Part shown: positions 24,444 through 32,808 of the stretch, in pieces
Layout: every line of letters starts with the position of its first letter
How positions within the stretch are numbered: the stretch's first letter is position 1
Made by a program: the position numbers and the translations under genes
Notes under the pieces: generated by a model
Seen by the model: only the letters and a program-made list of their open reading frames with translations
Told to the model about the DNA's origin: nothing
Databases searched by the model: none
Origin: an uncultured Eubacteriales bacterium
GTDB taxonomy: Bacteria > Bacillota > Clostridia > Lachnospirales > Bianqueaceae
Assembly (NCBI GenBank): GCA_902493345.1
Contig: CABUPM010000006.1
Span: 1-46,435, forward strand
Reading direction: 5' to 3'
DNA length: 46,435 nucleotides

Positions 24444-24478
24444 ATCTGACGGGAAGTCTGACACCCGTCAGATTTTCT
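24444..24478 (+). terminator. Intrinsic terminator after the M18 peptidase gene
   Basis: ATCTGACGGG (24444-24453) and CCCGTCAGAT (24464-24473) form a perfect 10-base stem with a 10-base loop, followed by TTTTCT. Confidence 0.9.
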
Positions 24479-24513
24479 GTCTGGTCCAGAGTATAGAGAA
24501 CGAGGAGATCCTT

Positions 24514-25722
24514 ATGAATAAGAAAAATTTGAAGATGCGGTCCGTCAGCGGCGAGTACATGGAACAATACAATGCCCTGCTGCGGTATGTATTTCAGGTG
24601 ACAGAGCATGAGCTGAGTTCGATCGGATGGCAGGAAAAAGAAATCATCCGCGCCAAATATCCCACAATGGAAAAAGCAGATGTGCTTGGATGGTTTGACG
24701 GTGATATGCTGGTCTCACAGGTAGCGGTTTATCCGATGCAGATTCAGGTCTTCGGCAAACAGTATGCGATGGGGGGACTTACCGGGGTGGGAACCTATCC
24801 GGAGTACTCCAATATGGGCCTGATGCACAAGCTGTTGGAGCAGGTTCTAAAGAACATGCGGGAAAAAGGGCAATATATCAGTTATTTATATCCATACTCG
24901 ATCCCATATTATCGGAGAAAGGGATGGGAGTTGATCTCCGATAAAATCTCCTATGAGATCAAGGATTATCAGCTTCCTAAAAGCCGGCAGGTCGCCGGAA
25001 GCGTGCGCCGGGTGAAAATCGACAGTGAAGAATTGAAAAAGACTTATGCCAGATACGCGGCGCATACGCATGGGGCGATTATCCGGGATGAACTGGCGTG
25101 GAATGAGTACTGGCTCTGGGACAATGACGATATCATGGCGGCGATTTATTATAATGAAAGTGATGAACCAGATGGATATCTGATTTATTGGATTGAGAAT
25201 GATGTGTTCTACATTAAGGACATGATATTTAATGATGAAGAAGCCCGTACCGGCTTGTGGAATTTTGTTTCCGCGCATTTTTCCATGATCGATAAGGTGG
25301 AGGGGAACACCTATACAGATGAACCCTTGGCTTTTCTGCTGGAGGATGCCAGTATAAAAGAAGTAATATCCCCTTATTATATGGGAAGAATTGTGGATTT
25401 CACAGCGTTTATCGCGGATTATCCGTTCAAGGCAGACGGGACGGACCGTGAATGGCGCTTCTCCATGACAGATCCGATTATGGAATGCAATCAGGGTTCC
25501 TTTTTGCTGAAGATCTCCAAGGACGGAAAAGGAGAGGCAATTAAGATATCTGAACAATGCACGGACAAAATCAATATCCAGACGATGACAACGATGCTGA
25601 TGGGGTACAAGCGTCCGGATTATCTCGCGAAAATCGGAAGAATACAGGCAAGCGGGGAGACGATCGATATGCTGGAAGACGCGATCGAGCAGCAAACACC
25701 GTATATTTCAGATTATTTTTAA
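24514..25722 (+). CDS. Eis-like GNAT acetyltransferase with SCP2-type C-terminal domain
   Basis: A 402-residue protein of the Eis/COG4552 type: an N-terminal GNAT fold, a second GNAT-like domain and a C-terminal sterol-carrier-like domain. Visible marks are LVSQVAVYPMQIQVFGKQYAMGGLTGVGTYPEYSNMGLMHKLLEQ (split here only for description; acetyl-CoA site near EYSNMGLMHKL, about residues 106-116), YPYSIPYYRRKGWE, and the C-terminal CNQGSFLLKISKDGKG region. Eis homologues acetylate lysines of proteins or aminoglycosides; no substrate can be read here. GAGGAGAT precedes ATG 24514. It is monocistronic, between a terminator and the AraC promoter. Confidence 0.85.
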   Translation: MNKKNLKMRSVSGEYMEQYNALLRYVFQVTEHELSSIGWQEKEIIRAKYPTMEKADVLGWFDGDMLVSQVAVYPMQIQVFGKQYAMGGLTGVGTYPEYSNMGLMHKLLEQVLKNMREKGQYISYLYPYSIPYYRRKGWELISDKISYEIKDYQLPKSRQVAGSVRRVKIDSEELKKTYARYAAHTHGAIIRDELAWNEYWLWDNDDIMAAIYYNESDEPDGYLIYWIENDVFYIKDMIFNDEEARTGLWNFVSAHFSMIDKVEGNTYTDEPLAFLLEDASIKEVISPYYMGRIVDFTAFIADYPFKADGTDREWRFSMTDPIMECNQGSFLLKISKDGKGEAIKISEQCTDKINIQTMTTMLMGYKRPDYLAKIGRIQASGETIDMLEDAIEQQTPYISDYF

Positions 25723-25778
25723 AAGACTTTTTGTAAATCAGATACTACAAAAGCTCTTAAAATCCCTGAAAAAAAGGG

Positions 25779-25807
25779 TTGACAGGATAATAATGCGGTG
25801 ATATACT
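25779..25807 (+). promoter_or_regulatory. Strong sigma-A promoter of the AraC-regulator leader
   Basis: TTGACA at 25779-25784, 17-base spacer, TATACT at 25802-25807. Transcription would start near 25814, leaving a leader of about 120 bases before the regulator gene. Confidence 0.85.
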
Positions 25808-25812
25808 AAACT

Positions 25813-25925
25813 TGTCTTCTATCGCGATGCGATAGAATTGCTCACCTCGTTTTAATAAGAATCCCCGTTTCTTATTAAACCATTTTTACCGGCGGTCTTA
25901 TTAGACAGCCGGTCTTCTTTATAAG
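25813..25925 (+). ncRNA. Structured 5' leader of the AraC-type regulator gene (three hairpins, possible attenuator)
   Basis: Hairpin 1: CTATCGC/GCGATAG (25819-25825/25829-25835), loop GAT. Hairpin 2: TTTAATAAGAA/TTCTTATTAAA (25851-25861/25869-25879), 11 perfect pairs, loop TCCCCGT. Hairpin 3: ACCGGC/GCCGGT (25888-25893/25908-25913) with GTCT/AGAC nested inside across one mismatch, loop TATT, followed by CTTCTTTAT like a weak terminator tail. The region sits between a strong promoter and the regulator's ribosome site. I do not recognise a known riboswitch; a transcription attenuator or protein-binding leader is inferred. Confidence 0.5.
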
Positions 25926-25937
25926 AGAGGTATGTGT

Positions 25938-26855
25938 GTGGAAGAAAAAAGCGTGACATTTCCGGATAATAATTATGCGTACAGAGATGCTCAGGGCGTA
26001 GAGGTTTCCTTTACACAGCGCAATGGTTCGTATACCATGTCGGAGCAGCATTTCCATGATTATTATGAGGTATATTATCTATTGGGGGGCAGCCGGTATT
26101 ACTTTATTAAGGATAATACCTACTACATCAAAGCAGGAGATCTGGTGCTGCTGGATAAAAAAGAATTGCACCGTACGCTGGAGACTCTTGAAAAGTCTCA
26201 TCATCGGCTACTGATCAATGTGCGGGATACGATGATATCGGATCCCGGCGGAAAGTATGCGGCGTTTTTGGAGGAGATGTTCAGCAGCGGCAGCATGATT
26301 TTGTCTTTTAGCGGACCCAATAAGGAGAGTATGGATGATCTGGTGGGCCGACTCTATGCGGAAATCCGTCAGAAGGATCCCGGCTATGAGCTGCAGATCA
26401 AGGCTTATATCATGGAGCTTCTGGTCTTTGCCAGAAGACACCGGGAAGAATGGCGCAAAGAAGCAGAAGAGACGCTGAAGCAGGCCAACAGGAGAATCTT
26501 TGATGTGCTAAGTTATATCAATTCGCATTATATGGAGCATCTTTCGCTGGAGACAGTAGCACAGCAGTTTTTTATCAGCAAGTTCTATTTAAGTCATGCT
26601 TTTAAGGATGTAACCGGGTTTACTTTTGTAGAGTATCTGAACAATGTGCGAGTACGAGAAGCACAGCGTTTCTTAAGCAGGACCAACTATTCCGTATCGG
26701 AAATCGCGGAAAAGGTCGGTTTTGGAACGGTTACGCATTTTGGCAGGGTATTTCATAAAATTTCAGGAGTCACGCCGGTCGGATATCGTAAGCAGGAGCG
26801 CATATACGATGCGCAGGAACGGCGGGAACATAAAAGGAGGAGCAGAGAGGTATGA
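25938..26855 (+). CDS. AraC-family transcriptional regulator with N-terminal cupin
   Basis: Regulator of 305 aa. The N-terminal cupin-like sensing domain (about residues 20-110) contains MSEQHFHDYYEVYYLLGG and IKAGDLVLLDKKELHR, typical of sugar-sensing AraC proteins. The C-terminal double helix-turn-helix (about 188-285) has LSLETVAQQFFISKFYLSHAFKDVTG and YSVSEIAEKVGFGTVTHFGRVFHKISGVTPVGYRK. ATG 25932 lies only one base after GAGAGG, so GTG 25938, with a 7-base gap, is the likelier start. It has its own promoter and structured leader and overlaps the M42 peptidase start (ATGA). Effector unknown. Confidence 0.9.
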   Translation: MEEKSVTFPDNNYAYRDAQGVEVSFTQRNGSYTMSEQHFHDYYEVYYLLGGSRYYFIKDNTYYIKAGDLVLLDKKELHRTLETLEKSHHRLLINVRDTMISDPGGKYAAFLEEMFSSGSMILSFSGPNKESMDDLVGRLYAEIRQKDPGYELQIKAYIMELLVFARRHREEWRKEAEETLKQANRRIFDVLSYINSHYMEHLSLETVAQQFFISKFYLSHAFKDVTGFTFVEYLNNVRVREAQRFLSRTNYSVSEIAEKVGFGTVTHFGRVFHKISGVTPVGYRKQERIYDAQERREHKRRSREV

Positions 26856-27925
26856 ATCAGGAACAATTGCGGTGGATGGAGAGGTTGTCCAATGCGTTTG
26901 GCCCATCCGGGTTTGAGGACGATGTTATTGCGGTAGCGCGGGAGTACGCGGAGCCGTTTGCGGATGTGCATGAGGATAATATGCGGAATCTGTATATCAC
27001 ACGGCGGCAGAACACCGGAGACCGTCCGGTTGTGATGCTGGATGCCCACAGTGATGAAGTCGGGTTTATCGTGCAGTTTATCAAGCCGAACGGCACACTG
27101 CAGTTTTTGCAGTTGGGCAGCTGGAATGAGTTCTCTGTACCGGGAACCAAGGTATATGTGAAAAATGATCTGGGAGAGTACATTCCCGGTATCGTCGCGG
27201 CCAAGCCGGTTCATTTTATGACCGAAGAGGAGCGGAATAAGCCCATGCATATGGCGGATATGGTGATCGATATCGGCGCGGTTTCCGCACAGGAGACAAG
27301 CGCGGTCTTCCATATCAGCGTAGGTGCTCCGGTCGCGCCGGCAGTGCGGTTTGAGGCAGACGAAAAGCGGGGAATCATGATGGGTAAGGCCTTTGACTGC
27401 CGTGTCGGATGTCTGGCGCTGCTTCGTTCCATGGAAGCGCTTGCCGAAGCCGATCTGGATGTCGATGTCGTAGGTGTTTTGTCCAGTCAGGAAGAGGTTG
27501 GCGGACGCGGCGCACGGGTAGTGGGAAGAACGGTCGATCCGGCTCTTACGGTTGGATTTGAAGGATGCCCGGCGGATGATACCTTTACGCCGGAATATGC
27601 GGTTCAATCCGCAATGAAGCGGGGACCGATGATTCGCCTGATGGATGTATCCATGATCACGCATCCGCGATTCGCGAAATTCGCGCTGAATGTATGCAGC
27701 GAAAAAGAGATTCCAATGCAGGTGGCAGTACGGCGCGGCGGCGGAACCAACGGCGGCGTATACCATTCGATGCAGCGAGGAATTCCGTCGATTACGGTAT
27801 CGATTCCAAGCCGTTATGCACATACCCCTCAGGGATTTGCGGCGATGGAGGATGTGGATAACGCGGTACGTGCAGCGGTTGAGATTGTCAAAGCAGTCAA
27901 TGAGGATGTAATAAAGAGTCTGTAA
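26852..27925 (+). CDS. M42 family metallopeptidase (glutamyl aminopeptidase/endoglucanase-type)
   Basis: Cytosolic di-metal aminopeptidase of family M42 (PepA/FrvX/YsdC-like), 357 aa. Motifs: MLDAHSDEVGFIV (metal His and Asp, about residues 65-77), KAFDCRVGC (bridging Asp), VLSSQEEVGGRGA (catalytic and metal Glu pair) and the late YAHTPQG (His ligand). The family forms large tetrahedral complexes that degrade peptides. Its ATG overlaps the stop of the AraC gene, so the peptidase is made from the regulator's transcript and comes under its leader; the pairing suggests a peptide- or sugar-linked role, which is inference. A strong bidirectional terminator follows. Confidence 0.92.
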   Translation: MNQEQLRWMERLSNAFGPSGFEDDVIAVAREYAEPFADVHEDNMRNLYITRRQNTGDRPVVMLDAHSDEVGFIVQFIKPNGTLQFLQLGSWNEFSVPGTKVYVKNDLGEYIPGIVAAKPVHFMTEEERNKPMHMADMVIDIGAVSAQETSAVFHISVGAPVAPAVRFEADEKRGIMMGKAFDCRVGCLALLRSMEALAEADLDVDVVGVLSSQEEVGGRGARVVGRTVDPALTVGFEGCPADDTFTPEYAVQSAMKRGPMIRLMDVSMITHPRFAKFALNVCSEKEIPMQVAVRRGGGTNGGVYHSMQRGIPSITVSIPSRYAHTPQGFAAMEDVDNAVRAAVEIVKAVNEDVIKSL

Positions 27926-27939
27926 GAGTGGAAGGATAG

Positions 27940-27988
27940 AAAAAGCTCCGTCGAGTTTTCCTGAATAGGGAATTCGACGGAGCTTTTT
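27940..27988. terminator. Bidirectional intrinsic terminator between convergent operons
   Basis: AAAAAGCTCCGTCGA (27940-27954) and TCGACGGAGCTTTTT (27974-27988) are perfect 15-base complements with A-runs and T-runs on either side, so it can stop both the M42 gene and the leftward oxidoreductase gene, whose stop is 9 bases away. Confidence 0.92.
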
Positions 27989-27996
27989 GATTGGAG

Positions 27997-29163
27997 TTAG
28001 TGAGTTCCGGTGACGTCCAGCGTAACGGAAGCGTCATCCTTCTTCATAGTGGAATTGGCAATATGCTCATCCAGCAGCTTTTTGAACAGTGCTTCGTCCA
28101 GATGCGTCGGATCGACCATCGTGCCGGTCCAGTCGGACAGATGCATCGCGTTGGAGATGGACAATCCGCGGATGCCCTCGCAGCCGGGAGCCAGAAGCGG
28201 CGTGCCGTGCAGAACAGCGGAGGCAAAGTTCGCAAAGATTCCCATGTGGTCGCGCAGCGCCGGCGCCTTGGCGGGCGGAACGACGATCTCCCAATGCTCC
28301 GGAGAGCCGAAACCGTTCTGCCAGGTCGCATTGAATTCATGCTCGCCGATGCGGTTGCGGGAGAAATGAATCGTATCATTTTCAACGACAATTTTGCCGC
28401 GGTCGCCGGAGATCTCCAGGCGATTGGTTCCGGGTGTCTCGTGGGTAGAGGTAACAAACAGACCGGTTGCGCCGTTGGGATATTCCAGATAGGCGGTAAC
28501 ATCGTTTTCTACTTCGATATCGCGGTTAACGCCGTATTTCATAAAGGCACGGACGCCGCAGGGCATTCCGGCGATCCATTGCAGAAGGTCAAGATTGTGC
28601 GGGCACTGATTCAGCAGTACGCCGCCGCCCTCTCCTTCCCAGGTAGCACGCCAACCGCCGGAGTTATAGTAACTCTGAGAACGGTACCAGTTGGTGATCA
28701 GCCATACGACACGCTTGATTTCGCCCAGCTCTCCGGATTCCAGCATTTCCTTAACCTTGGCATAAACCGGATTGGTGCGCTGATTGTACATGATACCGAA
28801 GAGTTTGTTGCTCTTAGCAGCGGCCTCGTTCATCTCACGAACCGCGGCAGTATAGACGCCGGCCGGTTTTTCCGTGATGACATGCAGGTTATGTTCCAGA
28901 GCGGCGATCACCAGACGGGGGTGATCATAGTGCGGTGTCGCGATGATGACGGCATCCAGCGGGGCCTTCTCAAACATTTCGATCGCGTCGGAATAGATCT
29001 GTACACGATCGCTCAGATGGTCGTGGGCCCAGGTGCGGCGCGCCTCTTTGACATCGCAGACAGCGGTCAGCTCGATCTCAGGAACGGTGCCCTGATCCAG
29101 CTTGACACTGTGGCTGGAACCCATGTTTCCAATGCCGACAACGCCAAAACGTACTTTTTCCAT
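27997..29163 (-). CDS. Gfo/Idh/MocA family NAD(P)-dependent oxidoreductase
   Basis: Sugar or cyclitol dehydrogenase of 388 aa. The N-terminal Rossmann fold starts FGVVGIGNMGSSH (residues 6-18), followed by AVIIATPHYDH and the family EKPAG motif (VITEKPAGVYTAAVREM). The C-terminal substrate domain has GGGVLLNQCPHNLDLLQWIAGMP, containing the usual D/N-x-x-x-H catalytic pattern. GGAGGG eight bases before the ATG is clear on the minus strand. It is last in a leftward operon with two sugar-isomerase-like genes. Substrate not known; inositol-type, myo-inositol or keto-glycoside chemistry all fit the family. Confidence 0.92.
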   Translation of the reverse strand: MEKVRFGVVGIGNMGSSHSVKLDQGTVPEIELTAVCDVKEARRTWAHDHLSDRVQIYSDAIEMFEKAPLDAVIIATPHYDHPRLVIAALEHNLHVITEKPAGVYTAAVREMNEAAAKSNKLFGIMYNQRTNPVYAKVKEMLESGELGEIKRVVWLITNWYRSQSYYNSGGWRATWEGEGGGVLLNQCPHNLDLLQWIAGMPCGVRAFMKYGVNRDIEVENDVTAYLEYPNGATGLFVTSTHETPGTNRLEISGDRGKIVVENDTIHFSRNRIGEHEFNATWQNGFGSPEHWEIVVPPAKAPALRDHMGIFANFASAVLHGTPLLAPGCEGIRGLSISNAMHLSDWTGTMVDPTHLDEALFKKLLDEHIANSTMKKDDASVTLDVTGTH

Positions 29164-29189
29164 TGTGTAACCCTCCTGATATAAATATA

Positions 29190-30047
29190 TTATAATGTTT
29201 TTAGAATAGACCGAAGCTCATGAGCGGCAGCAGCAAAAAGCTTGGCGCCCATACCGGCATCCTCCTTAACTTGAGAGGTCGCATCCGCCTCCAGATCGCT
29301 GAAGCCGACAAAATTGGTCAGGTGCGGTTCCAGAGAAAGGTAGCCGGAGAATCCGGCTTCACTCAGCCGAGTCAGGACTTCCTTAACACCGCCGTCTCCG
29401 CGTCCGGCTACGGTTACATGCCCATCGGACAGATAGGCGTCCTTGACATGTATGTAAGCGATATACGGAGCCAGCAGCTCGTAAGCGTGCGGATATACCT
29501 GAACCTGGCACTGCACAAAGTTGGCCGGGTCAAAAGTTACCTTAAAGTTGTCGCCATAAAAGTTCTTGACGAGATCCAGACAGCGTTCCGGAATATCGCC
29601 GTAAATGTGCTTTTCATTTTCATGAAGCAGTGTGATGCCGCGGCGGCGGGCTTCCTCTACCATAGCGGACATGCGGCGCAGGACTTCATCCCGATACAGT
29701 GCCGGATCCTGTCCTTCCGGAATATAAAAACTAAAGATACGAATCAGAGGTGTCTCAAACAGCTCTGCCAGATCACAGGCGTGACAGAATTTCTCAAAGT
29801 GCGGCTCAAAGGGATCCGTGATCTTGATTTTGCCCAGCGGAGAACCGACAGCGGATAAGGAGAAACCGCGCTCATCCAGCCGCTTTTTAATGGTTTTGGC
29901 TTCTTCCAGCGAATAGTCGCAGAGATTGCGGCCATCCACACCGCGCATTTCAATATGATGAATATCCAGAGAATCCAGAACATCCATCTGTACGTTCAGA
30001 TCCGGAGAGATCTCATCTGCGAATCCGGTCAGGGTATAATTTAACAT
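29190..30047 (-). CDS. Sugar phosphate isomerase/epimerase family protein (AP-endonuclease-2-like TIM barrel)
   Basis: A 285-residue TIM-barrel protein of the xylose-isomerase-like/AP endonuclease 2 superfamily, acting on free or phosphorylated sugars through a divalent metal. Candidate metal ligands lie in ITLLHENEKHIYGD (Glu), KVTFDPANFVQ (Asp), YIAYIHVKDAY (His) and LSLEPHL (Glu). It begins TGFADEISPDLNVQMDVL, a family-typical first strand with DEI. Its ATG overlaps the end of the upstream isomerase gene by 7 bases, so it is coupled to it, and the Gfo/Idh gene follows after 26 bases. Likely role is isomerisation or epimerisation of the sugar oxidised by that enzyme. Confidence 0.88.
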   Translation of the reverse strand: MLNYTLTGFADEISPDLNVQMDVLDSLDIHHIEMRGVDGRNLCDYSLEEAKTIKKRLDERGFSLSAVGSPLGKIKITDPFEPHFEKFCHACDLAELFETPLIRIFSFYIPEGQDPALYRDEVLRRMSAMVEEARRRGITLLHENEKHIYGDIPERCLDLVKNFYGDNFKVTFDPANFVQCQVQVYPHAYELLAPYIAYIHVKDAYLSDGHVTVAGRGDGGVKEVLTRLSEAGFSGYLSLEPHLTNFVGFSDLEADATSQVKEDAGMGAKLFAAAAHELRSILKTL

Positions 30048-30820
30048 GAAGCTTCCTCCTCTGCGGCCAATTTTTTCAGGTTTGCGAAGCTGATTGCCAG
30101 AGAATCAAAGGGATCTCCCGGGCAAACATCCTGTTCGATTACGATATCCTTAACGCCGGCATCCCGGCAGGCACGGTAGCACTCATGAAGATCCAGATTG
30201 CCGTTGCCCACTTCGGCAAAATGCGGTGTGAAACCTTCCACAGCGAAATCCTTGAAGTGGCAGACCTTCATGCGGTTTTTGGCACGGCGGATATAAACAG
30301 CCGGATTGACGCCGCCCATCTGAAGCCAGTAGGTATCCAGAATGAAGTGGAACTCTTCTGGATGGGTCTGGTCAAAGAGCATATCCATACCGGTATGATC
30401 CCCGAAGCGTGTAAATTCAAAATTGTGGTTGTGATAGGCAAACTGCATGCCCTCTTCATGAATCTCGTGCGCGATAGGCGCGATATCGTGAATGAACTTA
30501 CGGAAACCTTCTTCATCATTGCGGTACTCGCCGGGCATAGCGCCCAGACCGATCGTATCGCAGCCCATCAGTCGATGTTCCTGAATCAGGGCCGGCAGAT
30601 CGTTCTGAAGTCTGGAAAAGGGATTGTGCGTTACACAAACATACAGATCCAACTCATGGATCAGTTCGCCCAAACGGACCGGATCCATGGGGCCGAAAGC
30701 AGAGATCTGAATGGTCTTAAAGCCCATATCCCGAATACGCCGGAGTGTCGTTTCGATCTGTTCCGGTGTCTTGGTAAAATCGCGCACGGTATAGAGCTGT
30801 GCGCCCAGTGTCATTGCCAT
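30041..30820 (-). CDS. Sugar phosphate isomerase/epimerase family protein (second copy)
   Basis: Another TIM-barrel isomerase/epimerase-like protein, 259 aa, distinct in sequence from its neighbour. It starts LGAQLYTVRDFTKTPEQIETTLRRI, the usual opening of IolE/IolI-type and related proteins in sugar clusters. Metal-site candidates: GMQFAYHNHNFEF (His-Asn-His), FILDTYWLQMGG (Asp), MKVCHFKDF (His) and DIVIEQDVCPGDP (Glu). GGGGGACA precedes the ATG. It is followed by the next isomerase with a 7-base overlap. In similar clusters this protein handles keto-sugar intermediates; the substrate cannot be fixed from sequence. Confidence 0.88.
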   Translation of the reverse strand: MAMTLGAQLYTVRDFTKTPEQIETTLRRIRDMGFKTIQISAFGPMDPVRLGELIHELDLYVCVTHNPFSRLQNDLPALIQEHRLMGCDTIGLGAMPGEYRNDEEGFRKFIHDIAPIAHEIHEEGMQFAYHNHNFEFTRFGDHTGMDMLFDQTHPEEFHFILDTYWLQMGGVNPAVYIRRAKNRMKVCHFKDFAVEGFTPHFAEVGNGNLDLHECYRACRDAGVKDIVIEQDVCPGDPFDSLAISFANLKKLAAEEEASC

Positions 30821-30841
30821 AAGAATGTCCCCCTTATAGAT

Positions 30842-31339
30842 TTAATATATTGGACGTGTCGGCCAATAGCGGCAGACAGTCACGACCTCATAGATCAGGA
30901 TCACCGTCTGAAACAGCAGCACCAGAATGCCCAGAAGCTCGATCAATCCCAGAAAACCGGCGAAAAGCTTGGTGATCATCAGGAAAAAGTGAGCGGTCAG
31001 CAGGCTCTGAAAACGGAGAGAATCATCGGAACCCTTGCTTCGGTTCGGATACATGCATCTTGCGAGAAAGAGGATCAGCAGGAAACCGGCACACGACTGA
31101 AACAGCAACAGCAGGAGCGCCCACGAGTCCGTACGGACAAAGAGCCTCGCAAAGCTGCAGAACAATCCGAGAATGGGCCATAGGATATGAAAAGCGGACA
31201 GCTTTTTGTGCGTCAGAAGTGGAATCGTTCCGAGTAAAAGCAGAAGGAAACCCGCACAGTCCGGCAGGATATCCACCTGACCGATCACGAGATCCAGAAA
31301 GGCCAGAATCATACCGGCCGCGAATAAAACCAGAGACAT
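30842..31339 (-). CDS. Hypothetical multi-pass membrane protein
   Basis: A 165-residue hydrophobic protein with about four to five membrane segments. A recognisable feature is DLVIGQVDILPDCAGFLLLLLG near the N-terminus, resembling the IDILPDFIGY pattern I know from uncharacterised Firmicute membrane proteins. A short charged stretch (YPNRSKGSDDSLRFQ) separates the two halves. AAGGAGG six bases before the ATG is a strong ribosome site. It is the first gene of the leftward run and ends 22 bases before the sugar isomerase gene, so it may be cotranscribed, but nothing in it suggests sugar transport. Function unknown. Confidence 0.72.
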   Translation of the reverse strand: MSLVLFAAGMILAFLDLVIGQVDILPDCAGFLLLLLGTIPLLTHKKLSAFHILWPILGLFCSFARLFVRTDSWALLLLLFQSCAGFLLILFLARCMYPNRSKGSDDSLRFQSLLTAHFFLMITKLFAGFLGLIELLGILVLLFQTVILIYEVVTVCRYWPTRPIY

Positions 31340-31413
31340 GTCAAACCTCCTTAGAAAGTGTACATGTTAAACGGCATAGAATACAATAAAATTCGGAAAG
31401 GAACATAGAACGC

Positions 31414-31689
31414 ATGGTTCGCCTGGATGAGCTGGAATCAAAAGAGGTCATCAATATCCGGGACGGAGTCCGGTTGGGATATGTATGCGACCTGGAACTG
31501 GATCTTGCCTGCGGCAGGATCTGCGCCTTTATCGTAAGCTGTCCGGCCAAATTCTTTGGGTGGGGCGGCAGGGAAAACCTGTACCGTGTTCCATGGGAGA
31601 TGATCTATCGAATCGGCTGCGATTATATATTGGTAGATTTGGATCCGCAGGGCTGTCTGTGCCGGGATAACCGGGACAAGGAACGATAG
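31414..31689 (+). CDS. YlmC/YmxH family sporulation protein (PRC-barrel)
   Basis: A 91-residue single-domain PRC-barrel protein. It matches the YlmC/YmxH pattern: LDELESKEVINIRDGVRLGYVCDLELD, then CGRICAFIV and the aromatic-rich ENLYRVPWEMIYRIGCDYILVDL. Members occur almost only in endospore formers and are expressed during sporulation; the molecular role is unknown. AAGGAA lies about 12 bases before the ATG. It is divergent from the membrane-protein gene upstream and converges with the ApbE gene, whose stop is one base away, so no room exists for a terminator between them. Confidence 0.88.
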   Translation: MVRLDELESKEVINIRDGVRLGYVCDLELDLACGRICAFIVSCPAKFFGWGGRENLYRVPWEMIYRIGCDYILVDLDPQGCLCRDNRDKER

Positions 31690-31690
31690 A

Positions 31691-32683
31691 TCAGCCGGAA
31701 GTATAGTCGTTGTAAATATAGAGCACTCTTGCGCCGTACTCTGCGGCGAGACTGCGTCCTTCCTCTTCGGGAAGAAGGAAGAGAGCCGTTGAGAGCATGT
31801 CAGCGGCAGCACTGTCCTGGCAGCTGACGGTAACGCTGTGATAGCGCCGACCTGGCTGCAGAGTCGCGGGATCGATGATGTGGTGGTAGCGTACGCCTTC
31901 GAGATCAAAATACCGTTCGTAGTCACCGCTTGTAACTACACTGGAATCCTGCACCAGCCAGGTTGTATACAGGCTGACATCCGATGTGGTATCCGGATTC
32001 TGAATGCCTACATTCCAGCCGTTTAGACCAGGCGGGGAGCCGATACAGACGACATTGCCCCCGGCACTGAACAGAGCGCGCCGGCATCCGGCCTGACGCA
32101 GCAAAAGCTCGATCTGCCCGGCAGCATAGCCCTTTGCCAGTGCTCCGGCATCCAGCCGCATCTCCGGATACAGCAGTTCAGCGGTGCATTGATCCTTATT
32201 AAGAATAAGACCAGAAGGGTCACAGAAGCAGGAAGCTTCCTGTAGTGCGGTTTCTTCTGGGAGGGTATGAGTGTCTGAATAAAGCGCTTCCTGCCATAGG
32301 GCAAGGACCGGTCCCAGAGCAATATTGACCGTATGGCGGCTAACCTCGTAAGCATCCAGACAGTAGGCAAGAAAATCATATAGTTCCGGGGAGACGGTGA
32401 CAGCGCCCTGCCCGGCGGAGGTGTTTAGGGTATACAGATTAACGACTCCGTCGTAGGGAACATAAGCGTTGTAGAGCTGATGATAGAACTCCAGTGCCTG
32501 CCGTGTGATCTCATCATATTTTGCGGCCTCTTCTTCTGAAGAAGCGTACACAGTCAATGTGGAAAAGGTATCAAAATAGTCGAAGTAGTAGGTTGTGTAG
32601 GAAGTCTCAGAAAAACATCCGGAAAATCCCATGTACAGGCAACAGAAAATAAGGAGCAGTACAGCAGAATAGCTGCGGTTCAT
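31691..32683 (-). CDS. apbE: FAD:protein FMN transferase (ApbE-like lipoprotein)
   Basis: Transfers FMN from FAD onto threonines of target flavoproteins such as RnfG/RnfD or NqrC-type subunits. The chosen ATG (32683) follows GGAGGTGCTTCC on the minus strand and begins a lipoprotein signal: MNRSYSAVLLLIFCCLYMGFSG then Cys (lipobox FSGC, about residues 20-23). The catalytic domain shows DTFSTLTVYA, NIALGPVLALWQ, RLDAGALAKGYAAGQI (family D-x-G-x-[IL]-A-K-G-Y), LFSAGGNV, and HHIIDPATLQPG. At 330 aa the length is typical. The longer frame upstream was rejected. No Rnf genes are seen nearby. Confidence 0.9.
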   Translation of the reverse strand: MNRSYSAVLLLIFCCLYMGFSGCFSETSYTTYYFDYFDTFSTLTVYASSEEEAAKYDEITRQALEFYHQLYNAYVPYDGVVNLYTLNTSAGQGAVTVSPELYDFLAYCLDAYEVSRHTVNIALGPVLALWQEALYSDTHTLPEETALQEASCFCDPSGLILNKDQCTAELLYPEMRLDAGALAKGYAAGQIELLLRQAGCRRALFSAGGNVVCIGSPPGLNGWNVGIQNPDTTSDVSLYTTWLVQDSSVVTSGDYERYFDLEGVRYHHIIDPATLQPGRRYHSVTVSCQDSAAADMLSTALFLLPEEEGRSLAAEYGARVLYIYNDYTSG

Positions 32684-32808
32684 GGAAGCACCTCCGGAGC
32701 CGGCAGACCTGCCGGTACTTTCTCTTACAATACCATAAAAAAGGTAAAAAAGCAATAAAAAAAGTATAGGTGTAAGATTTTTTTGTAAATAGGAGAGGGA
32801 TTGATTCC

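Noticed and set aside
26753..27823. 356-codon minus-strand frame
   Set aside because: Shadow of the AraC-M42 pair with basic, motif-free translation.
27991..29184. 397-codon plus-strand frame over the Gfo/Idh gene
   Set aside because: Full-length shadow of the minus-strand oxidoreductase, which has the ribosome site and all family motifs.
30185..31183. 332-codon plus-strand frame across two leftward genes
   Set aside because: Crosses gene boundaries, has no motif and no ribosome site; the minus-strand genes explain the DNA.
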